Shown piece by piece: positions 7,968 to 14,341 of a stretch of 21,837 nt of DNA; position 1 is the stretch's first letter; the number at the start of each line of letters is the position of its first letter. The notes under the pieces were generated by a model. It was given only the letters and a program-made list of their open reading frames with translations, made no database searches and was not told where the DNA came from. The DNA is from an uncultured Bacilli bacterium (GTDB lineage Bacteria; Bacillota_I; Bacilli_A; RF39; UBA660): assembly GCA_910578745.1 (NCBI GenBank), contig CAJTSN010000029.1, positions 1 to 21,837 of the forward strand. The letters run 5' to 3'. Position numbers and translations under genes: made by a program.

Positions 7968-8005
7968 AAAAGTCTTAATTTTCAAAAAGAAAGTTAAGAC
8001 TTTTT
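7968..8005 (+). terminator. Strong terminator after tRNA-Ser
   Basis: An 11-bp perfect stem (AAAAGTCTTAA / TTAAGACTTTT) extends inward by five more pairs, one of them a wobble, to an AAAAA loop. A five-T run follows. It begins 10 nt after the tRNA CCA. Confidence 0.85.
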
Positions 8006-8086
8006 ATAAATTATTTGTAAGTTTTTATTTCTTGTTTATTCTTTGTACTTTATTCTATTTATCTATTCTTTTAATTCAGTTACATA

Positions 8087-8120
8087 AAAACCCATTTTGT
8101 GAATATAGAAAATGGGTTTT
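8087..8120 (-). terminator. Bidirectional terminator after the NrtR-like gene
   Basis: A perfect 12-bp inverted repeat AAAACCCATTTT / AAAATGGGTTTT with a 10-nt loop. It lies 20 nt past the stop codon of the minus-strand regulator gene, and T tracts on both sides suit both directions. Confidence 0.8.
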
Positions 8121-8139
8121 ATTCTTTTTGATTCTCTTT

Positions 8140-8805
8140 TTAAAACATTTTTTTATGTTCTAAATTTTCATTAAAACGATATAATTTCGCAGGTCTTCCA
8201 CTTTCTCCTATATTGTTATCGCCTGTTTCCTCTAAAATATCTAAGGCAATAATTTTCTTTCTAAAGTTCCTTCGATCAAATTTTTCATTCCATATTTCTT
8301 CATAAGCCTTTTGAAGCTCTGGCAGTGTAAAATCACTTGGAAAGATTTTTTTCATATTAGTAAATGTATTTAAGATTTGTTTTAGATCTTCTATGGCTCT
8401 ATTTGCAATTTTGCTATGGTCATATATCATTTTTGGAAGGCTTTCAATAGAAAACCATGAATATTCATAATTTGTTCCTTCTTGCTTCAAGGATATAGTG
8501 ACGCTATCTGTTAATCCAATTGTAGAAATTCCTAAAATTCGTTCTTCTGGTATTCGTGTAGGTTCACTAAAAAGGGTATCTACAATGAAATCAATCGTAT
8601 TAAGTCCTGTAAATTCATAAGCAGCCTGTTTAGCAGCTTCTTCAATTGTTTCTTCTTCCAAAATCATACATCTAGGTAAAAACCAATACCCCTTATATGG
8701 CTCTGTTTCCTTTTTTAAAAGAAGTATTTTTACATTTCCCTTGTCAAAGAGGAATATATTATCTAATACTTCGGCTTTCATAGAAGCTCCTTCATAATTA
8801 TCCAT
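8140..8805 (-). CDS. nrtR: Nudix-domain transcriptional regulator, NrtR-like
   Basis: A 221-aa protein with the NrtR two-domain layout: an N-terminal Nudix-fold domain (about 10-140) and a C-terminal winged helix (about 158-213) carrying L-P-E-L-Q-K-A-Y-E-E-I, N-F-R-K-K and the wing motif G-R-P-A-K-L-Y-R-F. The Nudix box at 45-68 is broken: the first Gly is Cys and the R-E-U-x-E-E core reads Q-A-A-Y-E-F, so catalysis is unlikely. NrtR proteins use such a dead Nudix domain to sense ADP-ribose or NAD-related ligands and repress NAD genes. No NAD gene lies here; the only divergent neighbour is the 8997-11026 operon. Start: ATG after AAGGGGTG. A second start (AAGGAG then ATG, residue 9) is possible. 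The ligand and targets are inferred. Confidence 0.8.
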   Translation of the reverse strand: MDNYEGASMKAEVLDNIFLFDKGNVKILLLKKETEPYKGYWFLPRCMILEEETIEEAAKQAAYEFTGLNTIDFIVDTLFSEPTRIPEERILGISTIGLTDSVTISLKQEGTNYEYSWFSIESLPKMIYDHSKIANRAIEDLKQILNTFTNMKKIFPSDFTLPELQKAYEEIWNEKFDRRNFRKKIIALDILEETGDNNIGESGRPAKLYRFNENLEHKKMF

Positions 8806-8830
8806 AATTTCACCCCTTAACTGTGTTGGT

Positions 8831-8859
8831 ATTATAGTATAAAACCCCTATTTTGTCAA
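8831..8859 (-). promoter_or_regulatory. Consensus promoter of the NrtR-like gene
   Basis: On the minus strand TTGACA (8859-8854), 17-nt spacer and TATAAT (8836-8831): a perfect sigma-A match. The odd palindrome TTATA-G-TATAA (8832-8842) covers the -10 and could be an autoregulatory operator. Confidence 0.85.
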
Positions 8860-8899
8860 ATACGTAAAAAGAACACATATAAAACGACAAAAAAGTACA

Positions 8900-8928
8900 T
8901 TTACATTTTTACAATTTTTATGTATAAT
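8900..8928 (+). promoter_or_regulatory. Promoter of the TIGR04255-like/MBL operon
   Basis: -35 TTTACA (8900-8905), 17-nt spacer and -10 TATAAT (8923-8928). The two divergent -35 boxes are about 40 bp apart. TTTTGTC (8851-8857) and GACAAAA (8886-8892) form an inverted pair between the promoters, which is a possible operator arrangement. Confidence 0.7.
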
Positions 8929-8996
8929 GAAATTATGGCTATTAGGTTGCTTATTTCATTGAATTACATATTATTTTGATATAGGAGATGATAGTG

Positions 8997-9869
8997 ATGT
9001 ATGGGATAGAGATTAGAGAAAAGTTAAATAAACATTTAACAAAGAATGCTATTCTTAGGATAGACTATGTTCCAATCTCAGATACCGAAGTAGATTCAAT
9101 TAATGGTAAATTGGCAAAAGAACTTTTATTAAATGGAATGAATTTTTCGAATATGAAGCAGACATTTATGCGAAATATCGATATTCAAATGAATGATCCT
9201 TCTATTCAAGACTTTAATGAATTCATAAATGTAAAAGAGAAGAGTAGAGTAAAATCTTATCAATATTACAAGGTGGATGAGGATAGCAATATTGAAATGA
9301 TACTAACATTTAATCGACAATTTTGTTCAATTGATGTTAATCAAGATATAAGATATTATAATTATGAAATATATAGAGATATTTTTTTGAAACTTTTAGA
9401 AATATTGAAAGAACAGGAATTAATTATTAATCGCTTTAGTATAAAAAAATTTAATGAATTTTTTTTAAAAAAAGATGTTCCTATAGATTTGTATGTGAAA
9501 GATAAATATTTTAATTTGGATTGTAGTGATTTACTGGCTAGTAGTGAGAGTTTTATTAGTGAAAAAAGATACACTTTTCTAAAGAATATATACAATGTAA
9601 ACTTAATCACGCATTCATCTATAGGGAAATTAGATGATGTTATTGTAAAGCGAATTGCATTTGATATTGATGTATACATTGCGGATCTTCAAGATTTAAA
9701 GAAGTTATTCCAAGAAGATAATGAAGAATATATTAATAGATTAAATAACGAATTATTTTGTGTATATGTCCACATTTTAAATGAAAAAATGATAAGTTTA
9801 TTAGACAGAAGTTCTTGTATAGAAGATGGGAATATTGTTTTAGGAGTTGAGCGTAATGAAAATACCTAA
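8997..9869 (+). CDS. TIGR04255-like protein of unknown function
   Basis: A 290-aa soluble protein, first gene of a three-gene operon. Its pattern resembles the sporadically distributed TIGR04255 family: an N-terminal L-x-x-N-A-I segment with a short strand, a mixed alpha/beta middle ending in Y-R-D-I-F-L-K-L-L-E-I-L-K, an I-x-R-F segment at about 140, and a C-terminal helix with N-x-E-L-F-C-V-Y-V-H-I. No catalytic motif is visible, and the family has no established biochemical role. Start choice: AGGAGATGAT (8983-8992) fits the ATG at 8997. The in-frame ATG at 8988 lies within this ribosome site, so the three extra residues are unlikely. Its 3' end overlaps the next gene by 14 nt. The family name is from memory of the pattern, not a search. 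Confidence 0.65.
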   Translation: MYGIEIREKLNKHLTKNAILRIDYVPISDTEVDSINGKLAKELLLNGMNFSNMKQTFMRNIDIQMNDPSIQDFNEFINVKEKSRVKSYQYYKVDEDSNIEMILTFNRQFCSIDVNQDIRYYNYEIYRDIFLKLLEILKEQELIINRFSIKKFNEFFLKKDVPIDLYVKDKYFNLDCSDLLASSESFISEKRYTFLKNIYNVNLITHSSIGKLDDVIVKRIAFDIDVYIADLQDLKKLFQEDNEEYINRLNNELFCVYVHILNEKMISLLDRSSCIEDGNIVLGVERNENT

Positions 9870-10038
9870 TTTTTCAAACGTAAAAAATGAAAAAATAGAA
9901 AAAAGAACAGAAGTAAAAACACAGGCGGAATTTCTTTATAAAGAAAAGGGAAAAAATGGAAAGGTAAAGGAGAAGAAGTTTGTTTCAAATTATGTTTCCA
10001 CTATCGATATTCCATATGGTAAATATATATTAAAATGA
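9856..10038 (+). CDS. Small Lys-rich protein, 60 aa
   Basis: I do not recognise it. It has 14 lysines in 60 residues, mostly in the first 41, and a more apolar C-terminus (V-S-N-Y-V-S-T-I-D-I-P-Y-G-K-Y-I). The lysine-rich part may be disordered or bind nucleic acid; a short beta hairpin is possible at the end. AGGAG at 9842-9846 lies 9 nt before the ATG, within the previous gene, and the two genes overlap by 14 nt, so they are probably translated together. A TTG at 9847 in the same frame touches the ribosome site and is less likely. The size and position suit an accessory subunit or an inhibitor of a neighbouring protein, but nothing in the sequence proves this. Confidence 0.6.
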   Translation: MKIPNFSNVKNEKIEKRTEVKTQAEFLYKEKGKNGKVKEKKFVSNYVSTIDIPYGKYILK

Positions 10039-10078
10039 AAAGGTATCCAGTCCAGTCGAAAGGGAAAAACCTTTTTTT
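10038..10078 (+). terminator. Terminator-like hairpin inside the operon (attenuator candidate)
   Basis: AAAAGGT (10038-10044) pairs with ACCTTTT (10069-10075), and TCC/GGA could extend the stem inside. The hairpin overlaps a seven-T run (10072-10078). It sits just after the stop codon of the 60-aa gene and abuts the ribosome site of the hydrolase gene. It could reduce transcription into the hydrolase gene, or hide its ribosome site. Confidence 0.5.
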
Positions 10079-10081
10079 GAG

Positions 10082-11026
10082 GTGATTTTAATAGGCTATA
10101 AAACGATAGGAGAAAGTCTAGTTCTCTTTGTAAAGAATGAACAAGAAGATATTCTTTGGTGTGGAGTTGTAGATTGCTATGATTACTCAAAATGTAATGT
10201 AACGAAGACTATTTTAGAAGCAAAGGGATATGGGATTGATAAGAGAAAAATAGATTTTCTATGCATAAGTCATCCAGACTTAGATCATATAAAATGCATG
10301 AATCAAATTATGGAACAGTTTTGTAATGATGATACGATGTTATTAATGCCAAATTTTAGAGATTCTTCTATAAAGCAGAGTAATGAAATTGTGAAAATTA
10401 AAGAAGTACTTAAAAATATATTTGAAAGGAAGTATACAAGAGCTTTCGTTCCAGATAACTTATTTTTTAACAGACAATTGAGTTTACCAAATTTAAGATG
10501 GAAATTTATTTGTGGTATGAAAGAATATACTATGCAGATTGAATCGTTAACACCGACAGATTCCATCATGTTAAATTCTTGTAATAGTGACTATCAGAAT
10601 TTTAAAAATGATTTTAGTATTTGTTTAAAGATTACTTTTAATAATAACTATTTTCTATTTATGGGAGATTGTACAGATACTGTTTTAGTTCAGTTGAATG
10701 AAGAATATATTCCATCTAGTCTTGCCTATTTAAAGCTACCTCATCATGGTTGTAGGAATGCCACGATGGAGTCTTATATTGTTAGTGAGATTATAAAAGG
10801 TATATCTGTTTCGAGTTGCGCTTATCGAAAGGGTACTACTTTGCAAGATACACTTGATTTTTATTCCAAAAACAGTGATTATTTGTCTCTTACAGGGAAT
10901 TTAGATGTTAGTAAAAATAAGTATGCATATGGTCTTTTAAGTCATACTTATGATATGAAAACGGGTGATTTATTTGTTGAGAAATGTTATGCGGATAAAA
11001 ATGCAATATTAAATTATGGAAAGTAA
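10082..11026 (+). CDS. Metallo-beta-lactamase-fold hydrolase, ComEC-like
   Basis: About 311-314 aa with the metallo-beta-lactamase fold in its ComEC-like form. Metal motif I: S-H-P-D-L-D-H (63-69), with Asp where other subfamilies have a second His. Later come F-L-F-M-G-D (191-196) and L-P-H-H-G (219-223). An early V-V-D-C strand leads into the core. There is no membrane segment, so it is not ComEC itself. Such soluble hydrolases may cut nucleic acids or nucleotides; the substrate here is unknown. The start is odd: GAGGTGA (10079-10085) is a good ribosome site, but the codon 5 nt beyond is ATA (10091). The only standard start, GTG at 10082, lies inside the ribosome site, and the next in-frame ATG comes after the metal motif. 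The coordinates use the GTG. It is the last gene of the operon. Confidence 0.75.
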   Translation: MILIGYKTIGESLVLFVKNEQEDILWCGVVDCYDYSKCNVTKTILEAKGYGIDKRKIDFLCISHPDLDHIKCMNQIMEQFCNDDTMLLMPNFRDSSIKQSNEIVKIKEVLKNIFERKYTRAFVPDNLFFNRQLSLPNLRWKFICGMKEYTMQIESLTPTDSIMLNSCNSDYQNFKNDFSICLKITFNNNYFLFMGDCTDTVLVQLNEEYIPSSLAYLKLPHHGCRNATMESYIVSEIIKGISVSSCAYRKGTTLQDTLDFYSKNSDYLSLTGNLDVSKNKYAYGLLSHTYDMKTGDLFVEKCYADKNAILNYGK

Positions 11027-11064
11027 GTTAGAATACAAGTAATTGTTTATTGACTTCAAAGCAG

Positions 11065-11093
11065 TTGCGAAAATACGTGAAAAATAGTAAAAT
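11065..11093 (+). promoter_or_regulatory. Probable pyk promoter
   Basis: -35 TTGCGA (11065-11070), 17-nt spacer and -10 TAAAAT (11088-11093). A stronger-looking TTGACT at 11050-11055 lacks a good -10 at normal distance. Confidence 0.5.
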
Positions 11094-11123
11094 AAATAAG
11101 TCAAGAAGATATGAGGAGGTTTT

Positions 11124-12545
11124 ATGAAGAAGAAAATGATGAAGAAAACAAAAATTATTTGTAGTATTGGACCTGCTACACAAACATGGGAAAGATTTAA
11201 AGGTCTAGTAGAAGCGGGTATGAATGTAGCGAGAATTAACTTTTCACACGCTACTCTTGAAGAGAGAAAATTAGTAGAGGGTTTAGTTGCGAAAGCTAGA
11301 GAAGAATTGGGCGCTAATTTAGCAATTTTATATGATACAAAAGGTCCTGATTTAAGAACGTGTTCTTTTATTAATGATTCGATTGAGCTTGTAAAAGGAA
11401 ATTTAATTCGTATCGTAGAAGAAGATTTAGGAGAAGAGGGAGATAGAAATCATATCTCATTTAACTATAGAGATCTTGTAGGAAAATTAGAAATTGGACA
11501 AGAAATATTACTTGATGATGGTTTTTATAAATTAATTGTTGCCTCGAAGGAAGAGGATGGCATTACTTGTGAAATTCAAAATTCTGGAACTATTAAATCA
11601 AGAAGAGGAGTTTGCATTCCGGGAATTCATCTAGATGTTCCTTATGTATCTGAAAAGGATAAGGAAGATATTGAATATGCTTGTCATATGGATGGAGATT
11701 ATTTAGCGATTTCTTTTGTAAATAGTGCTGAAAATATTAGAGAAGTTCGTGCTTTATGTAAAGAATATGGAAAACCAAATATGCCGATTATCTCTAAAGT
11801 AGAAACACAATACGCAATGGATCATTTAGAGGAAATTGTGGCAGAATCCGATTATATTATGATTGCACGTGGTGATTTAGGGATTGAAACAGGTGTTCAG
11901 AACTTACCTTTATATCAACAACAAATGATTGATGAATGTCATGCACAAGGAAAAGGTGTAATTATGGCTACACAAATGATGACTTCTATGAAACATAATA
12001 TTCGTCCAACCAATGCAGAAGTTACGGATGTATCGAATGCTGTATTAAGGGGTTGTGATGCAATTATGACAAGTGAAGAGACAACCATTGGAGAATATCC
12101 AGTAGAAACAATTCAAATGATGTCTGAGATTGCAATTAATGCGGAGAAAATAGTTACTTATCACTCTAAGGATTATAAATTGCTTGGAACAGACATTCAT
12201 AATACGATTGCGAAATGTGCTGTAGAAGCATCAAAAGATTTATCTTTAAAAGCCATTGTTGCCTCAACAAAAAGTGGGAAAACGGCGATGGATATAGCTT
12301 CTTTAAGACCAAATGCTTTAATTGTTGCAACAGTAATCGATGAGAAGGTTGCTCGTTCTTTAGCGCTTAAATGGGGTGTGTATGCAAAAGTGGTAGATTC
12401 ACTTACTACAACAGATGAAATTGTAGATAGCGGAGTTAATGCTTCAAAAGAACTTTTGGGTTTAGAAGAAAAAGATATAGTTGCAATTATTGGTAGCTAT
12501 CCAGCCAATGAACATACGAACTTCTTAAAAATTGAAGAGATTTAA
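11124..12545 (+). CDS. pyk: Pyruvate kinase
   Basis: A 473-aa glycolytic enzyme converting phosphoenolpyruvate and ADP to pyruvate and ATP. Family landmarks: K-I-I-C-S-I-G-P-A (10-18), R-I-N-F-S-H (37-42), D-T-K-G-P-D-L-R-T (71-79), the active-site lysine in I-S-K-V-E (K225), M-I-A-R-G-D-L-G-I-E (246-255) and R-P-T-N-A-E-V-T-D-V. The usual M-L-S-G-E-T-A reads M-T-S-E-E-T-T, and D-T-K-G-P-E-I-R-T reads D-L, so this is a somewhat divergent member. It ends after the C-terminal allosteric domain and lacks the extra PEP-utiliser domain found in Bacillus Pyk. GAGGAGG is placed well before the ATG. It is monocistronic, without the pfkA partner that often precedes it. Confidence 0.95.
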   Translation: MKKKMMKKTKIICSIGPATQTWERFKGLVEAGMNVARINFSHATLEERKLVEGLVAKAREELGANLAILYDTKGPDLRTCSFINDSIELVKGNLIRIVEEDLGEEGDRNHISFNYRDLVGKLEIGQEILLDDGFYKLIVASKEEDGITCEIQNSGTIKSRRGVCIPGIHLDVPYVSEKDKEDIEYACHMDGDYLAISFVNSAENIREVRALCKEYGKPNMPIISKVETQYAMDHLEEIVAESDYIMIARGDLGIETGVQNLPLYQQQMIDECHAQGKGVIMATQMMTSMKHNIRPTNAEVTDVSNAVLRGCDAIMTSEETTIGEYPVETIQMMSEIAINAEKIVTYHSKDYKLLGTDIHNTIAKCAVEASKDLSLKAIVASTKSGKTAMDIASLRPNALIVATVIDEKVARSLALKWGVYAKVVDSLTTTDEIVDSGVNASKELLGLEEKDIVAIIGSYPANEHTNFLKIEEI

Positions 12546-12640
12546 AAATTTTCTTTATCTTATTTAAAATAGAAAGATCTAAGAATTTATAAAGTATCAA
12601 TCCAATTCAATAAAATAGAAAAGATAGTTTATTACTAAAT

Positions 12641-12664
12641 AAAAAAGGGTTTAAGCCCTTTTTT
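12641..12664. terminator. Bidirectional terminator between pyk and the acetyltransferase gene
   Basis: AAAAAAGGG (12641-12649) and CCCTTTTTT (12656-12664) pair around a 6-nt loop, giving a T run on both strands. It serves pyk on the plus strand and the yidD-lipoprotein-acetyltransferase group on the minus strand. The 95 bases between pyk and this hairpin hold nothing I recognise. Confidence 0.85.
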
Positions 12665-12671
12665 AAATTTT

Positions 12672-13112
12672 CTATAATTCAAGTTCCATAACGGTATGAA
12701 CCACACCCTCTTCTAAAAAGTCATCGGATACAGTTTTAAATCCAAACTTTTCGTAAAAGCCAGTTGCATGTTTTTGAGCATGCATGCTTATTTTTTTACA
12801 TGACATTTTTTCTTTTATAGCATGTAAACTTTGTTCTAGCAATTGCTTTCCTGTACCTTTTTTGTGCTCCATTGTCAAAACCCGTCCAATTTTCACAATT
12901 TCTTTATCGTTATTGTGATAAAAAGCACGAAGATAAGCTGTTATTTTATTATTTTCCATATAGAAACAATGTAAGCTTTCATAATCAATATCATCCATAT
13001 CTTGATACTGTATGTTTTGTTCCATGATGAAAATCGCTGCTCTTGCTTTTAATATTTCGTATAGTTCTTTTGTCGTTAACTCATTAAAATGTTTTGCTAT
13101 CAATTTATTCAT
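12672..13112 (-). CDS. GNAT-family N-acetyltransferase, ElaA-like
   Basis: A 146-aa single-domain acetyltransferase. The N-terminal pattern, F-N-E-L-T-T-K-E-L-Y-E-I-L-K-A-R followed by I-M-E-Q-N-I-Q-Y-Q-D-M-D-D-I-D (split here), is that of the ElaA branch. The acetyl-CoA site is I-G-R-V-L-T-...-K-G-T-G-K-Q-L-L-E (about 76-93), and the end A-T-G-F-Y-E-K-F-G-F is typical GNAT. The acceptor substrate of ElaA proteins is not well established. The ribosome site AGAGGAAA precedes the ATG. It lies 66 nt after the lipoprotein gene with no convincing promoter or terminator between, so it may be cotranscribed. Confidence 0.85.
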   Translation of the reverse strand: MNKLIAKHFNELTTKELYEILKARAAIFIMEQNIQYQDMDDIDYESLHCFYMENNKITAYLRAFYHNNDKEIVKIGRVLTMEHKKGTGKQLLEQSLHAIKEKMSCKKISMHAQKHATGFYEKFGFKTVSDDFLEEGVVHTVMELEL

Positions 13113-13178
13113 ATTTTCCTCTTTAAATTTTTCATAACTACTTTTTTGTGGGAATGGAAACGATTTTCAATCCCTTTT

Positions 13179-14042
13179 TTATTTGTAAGCTTCTTTTTTT
13201 AGTAAATCAATATTTTCTGTTAACAAAGTAATATAATTCTCCCCATCGGATTGTTGTTTATCTGTTAAATTATCTAATTTGTGTAACTCAAGAACTTCAA
13301 TATCTGTATTTACTTGGAATTCTCCTACAAGATCACTTAAATTTTCTTTATCTAATGTGTAAATATAATTTAATTTATTGTTTTCAATTAAGTCATAAAC
13401 CTCATTTTTAATTTTAGCGGTTAAATTTTCTTTATTTGCTATAGAAATTACTCGAAAACCATATTTTTCTAAGAAAAGGAGTGCATCATTATCGACAAGT
13501 AAAGTATTATAAGTGCTATTGGTACTCATTAATTTTAAAGATGCGTCTAGATTGGATACCTTTATCTTCAAATTATTGTATTTATCTTCAATTTCATTTT
13601 TTAAATAATGATTCGAAATATAGGCTAAAAGGCCTGTTTTTATGTTAGAAGCCATCATGAGAAAATTTGATGGGTCCATCCATAATTCATAGTGGTTGTA
13701 CTCAGCTTCAATACTTTGTGTGGCATCAATAATCATTAAATTTTTATTTTCGTTAAACATTTTTAATAAATAGTCTTGTTCTTTACTTTTTCCGTTAAAA
13801 ATAAACATATTTGCAGAACTATAATCCTTTAACTGTTTTTCTGTAGGTTCATATGTATCAATAACTGTGCCATTTGGATAGATCGATTGAATCGTTGCAT
13901 GGTCGCTATATAGTTCATTGATAATATATTCGATTGGATAAGAAGTTGCATAAATCGAAATATCTTCTAAGTTATCCTTTTTAAAACAACCTGTACATAA
14001 AAAACAGAAAAGCAATAGTCCAAACTTAAAACCCTTTTTCAT
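13179..14042 (-). CDS. ZnuA/TroA-fold lipoprotein lacking the metal-binding histidines
   Basis: A 287-aa lipoprotein; the signal peptide ends C-T-G-C with Cys19 (Leu is at -4 rather than -3). The body aligns by eye with ZnuA/AdcA zinc receptors across its length: A-T-S-Y-P-I-E-Y (32-39), Y-E-P-T-E-K-Q-L, F-N-G, L-W-M-D-P, L-E-K-Y-G-F and the ending L-T-D-K-Q-Q-S-D-G-E-N-Y. At the three positions that carry zinc-binding His in that family I find Asp62, Glu119 and Asn185, and Asp231 near the acidic ligand. The His-rich loop is absent too. No ABC permease or ATPase gene is adjacent. It overlaps yidD by 4 nt (ATGA). It may bind another metal or ligand, or have a structural role; fold assignment is good, function unknown. 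Confidence 0.75.
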   Translation of the reverse strand: MKKGFKFGLLLFCFLCTGCFKKDNLEDISIYATSYPIEYIINELYSDHATIQSIYPNGTVIDTYEPTEKQLKDYSSANMFIFNGKSKEQDYLLKMFNENKNLMIIDATQSIEAEYNHYELWMDPSNFLMMASNIKTGLLAYISNHYLKNEIEDKYNNLKIKVSNLDASLKLMSTNSTYNTLLVDNDALLFLEKYGFRVISIANKENLTAKIKNEVYDLIENNKLNYIYTLDKENLSDLVGEFQVNTDIEVLELHKLDNLTDKQQSDGENYITLLTENIDLLKKEAYK

Positions 14043-14260
14043 TTTTTCTTCCTTTCTGGGACAGGATCATATCCATATCCTCCCCATGGATTACACCTAA
14101 GTATCCGTTTTATTGTGAGATAGGTACCTTTAAAAAAACCATATGTTTGATAAGCTTTTATTGCATAATTAGAGCAAGTTGGTACAAATCTACAAGAATC
14201 ATGAAACTTTCCCGGAATTTTTTGATAGAGTTTAATCAAATAAATCATTACATTTTTCAT
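14039..14260 (-). CDS. yidD: Membrane protein insertion efficiency factor YidD
   Basis: A 73-aa protein with the full YidD signature: S-C-R-F-V-P-T-C-S-N-Y-A (22-33), a central Y-G-F-F-K-G helix, R-I-L-R-C-N-P-W-G-G-Y-G-Y-D-P-V-P (52-68) and a basic tail. YidD is a small membrane-associated protein that aids YidC-dependent membrane insertion. It usually sits in the rpmH-rnpA-yidD-yidC cluster; here it is apart and heads a group with a lipoprotein gene that overlaps its stop codon. The ribosome site is GGTGG, 4 nt before the ATG. Its promoter overlaps that of rnc on the other strand. Confidence 0.93.
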   Translation of the reverse strand: MKNVMIYLIKLYQKIPGKFHDSCRFVPTCSNYAIKAYQTYGFFKGTYLTIKRILRCNPWGGYGYDPVPERKKK

Positions 14261-14275
14261 AATTCCACCATACTC

Positions 14276-14304
14276 ATTATACTAAAGAAATATGCATTTG
14301 TCCA
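14276..14304 (-). promoter_or_regulatory. yidD promoter
   Basis: On the minus strand TGGACA (14304-14299), 17-nt spacer and TATAAT (14281-14276). The -35 occupies nearly the same bases as the -35 of the divergent rnc promoter. Confidence 0.75.
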
Positions 14305-14326
14305 CAAGCAAAATTCATGTTATAAT
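14298..14326 (+). promoter_or_regulatory. rnc promoter
   Basis: -35 TTGTCC (14298-14303), 17-nt spacer and -10 TATAAT (14321-14326) with an extended TG (TGT-TATAAT). The transcript would begin around 14333, so the leader is about 9 nt. Confidence 0.7.
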
Positions 14327-14341
14327 GGTTGAGGTGAGAAT

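Noticed and set aside
10082..11026. Reading the hydrolase as ComEC itself or as a beta-lactamase
   Set aside because: It has no membrane segments, so it is not the ComEC channel. The S-H-P-D-x-D-H motif differs from the H-x-H-x-D of metallo-beta-lactamases, and there is no signal peptide.
13155..13169. TGGAAA-CGA-TTTTCA, resembling a CcpA cre box upstream of the acetyltransferase gene
   Set aside because: The spacing is one base longer than the 14-bp cre consensus and two conserved positions fail. It also lies within a mismatched inverted repeat (GGGAATGG..CAATCCC) with Ts on the wrong side for the minus-strand genes.
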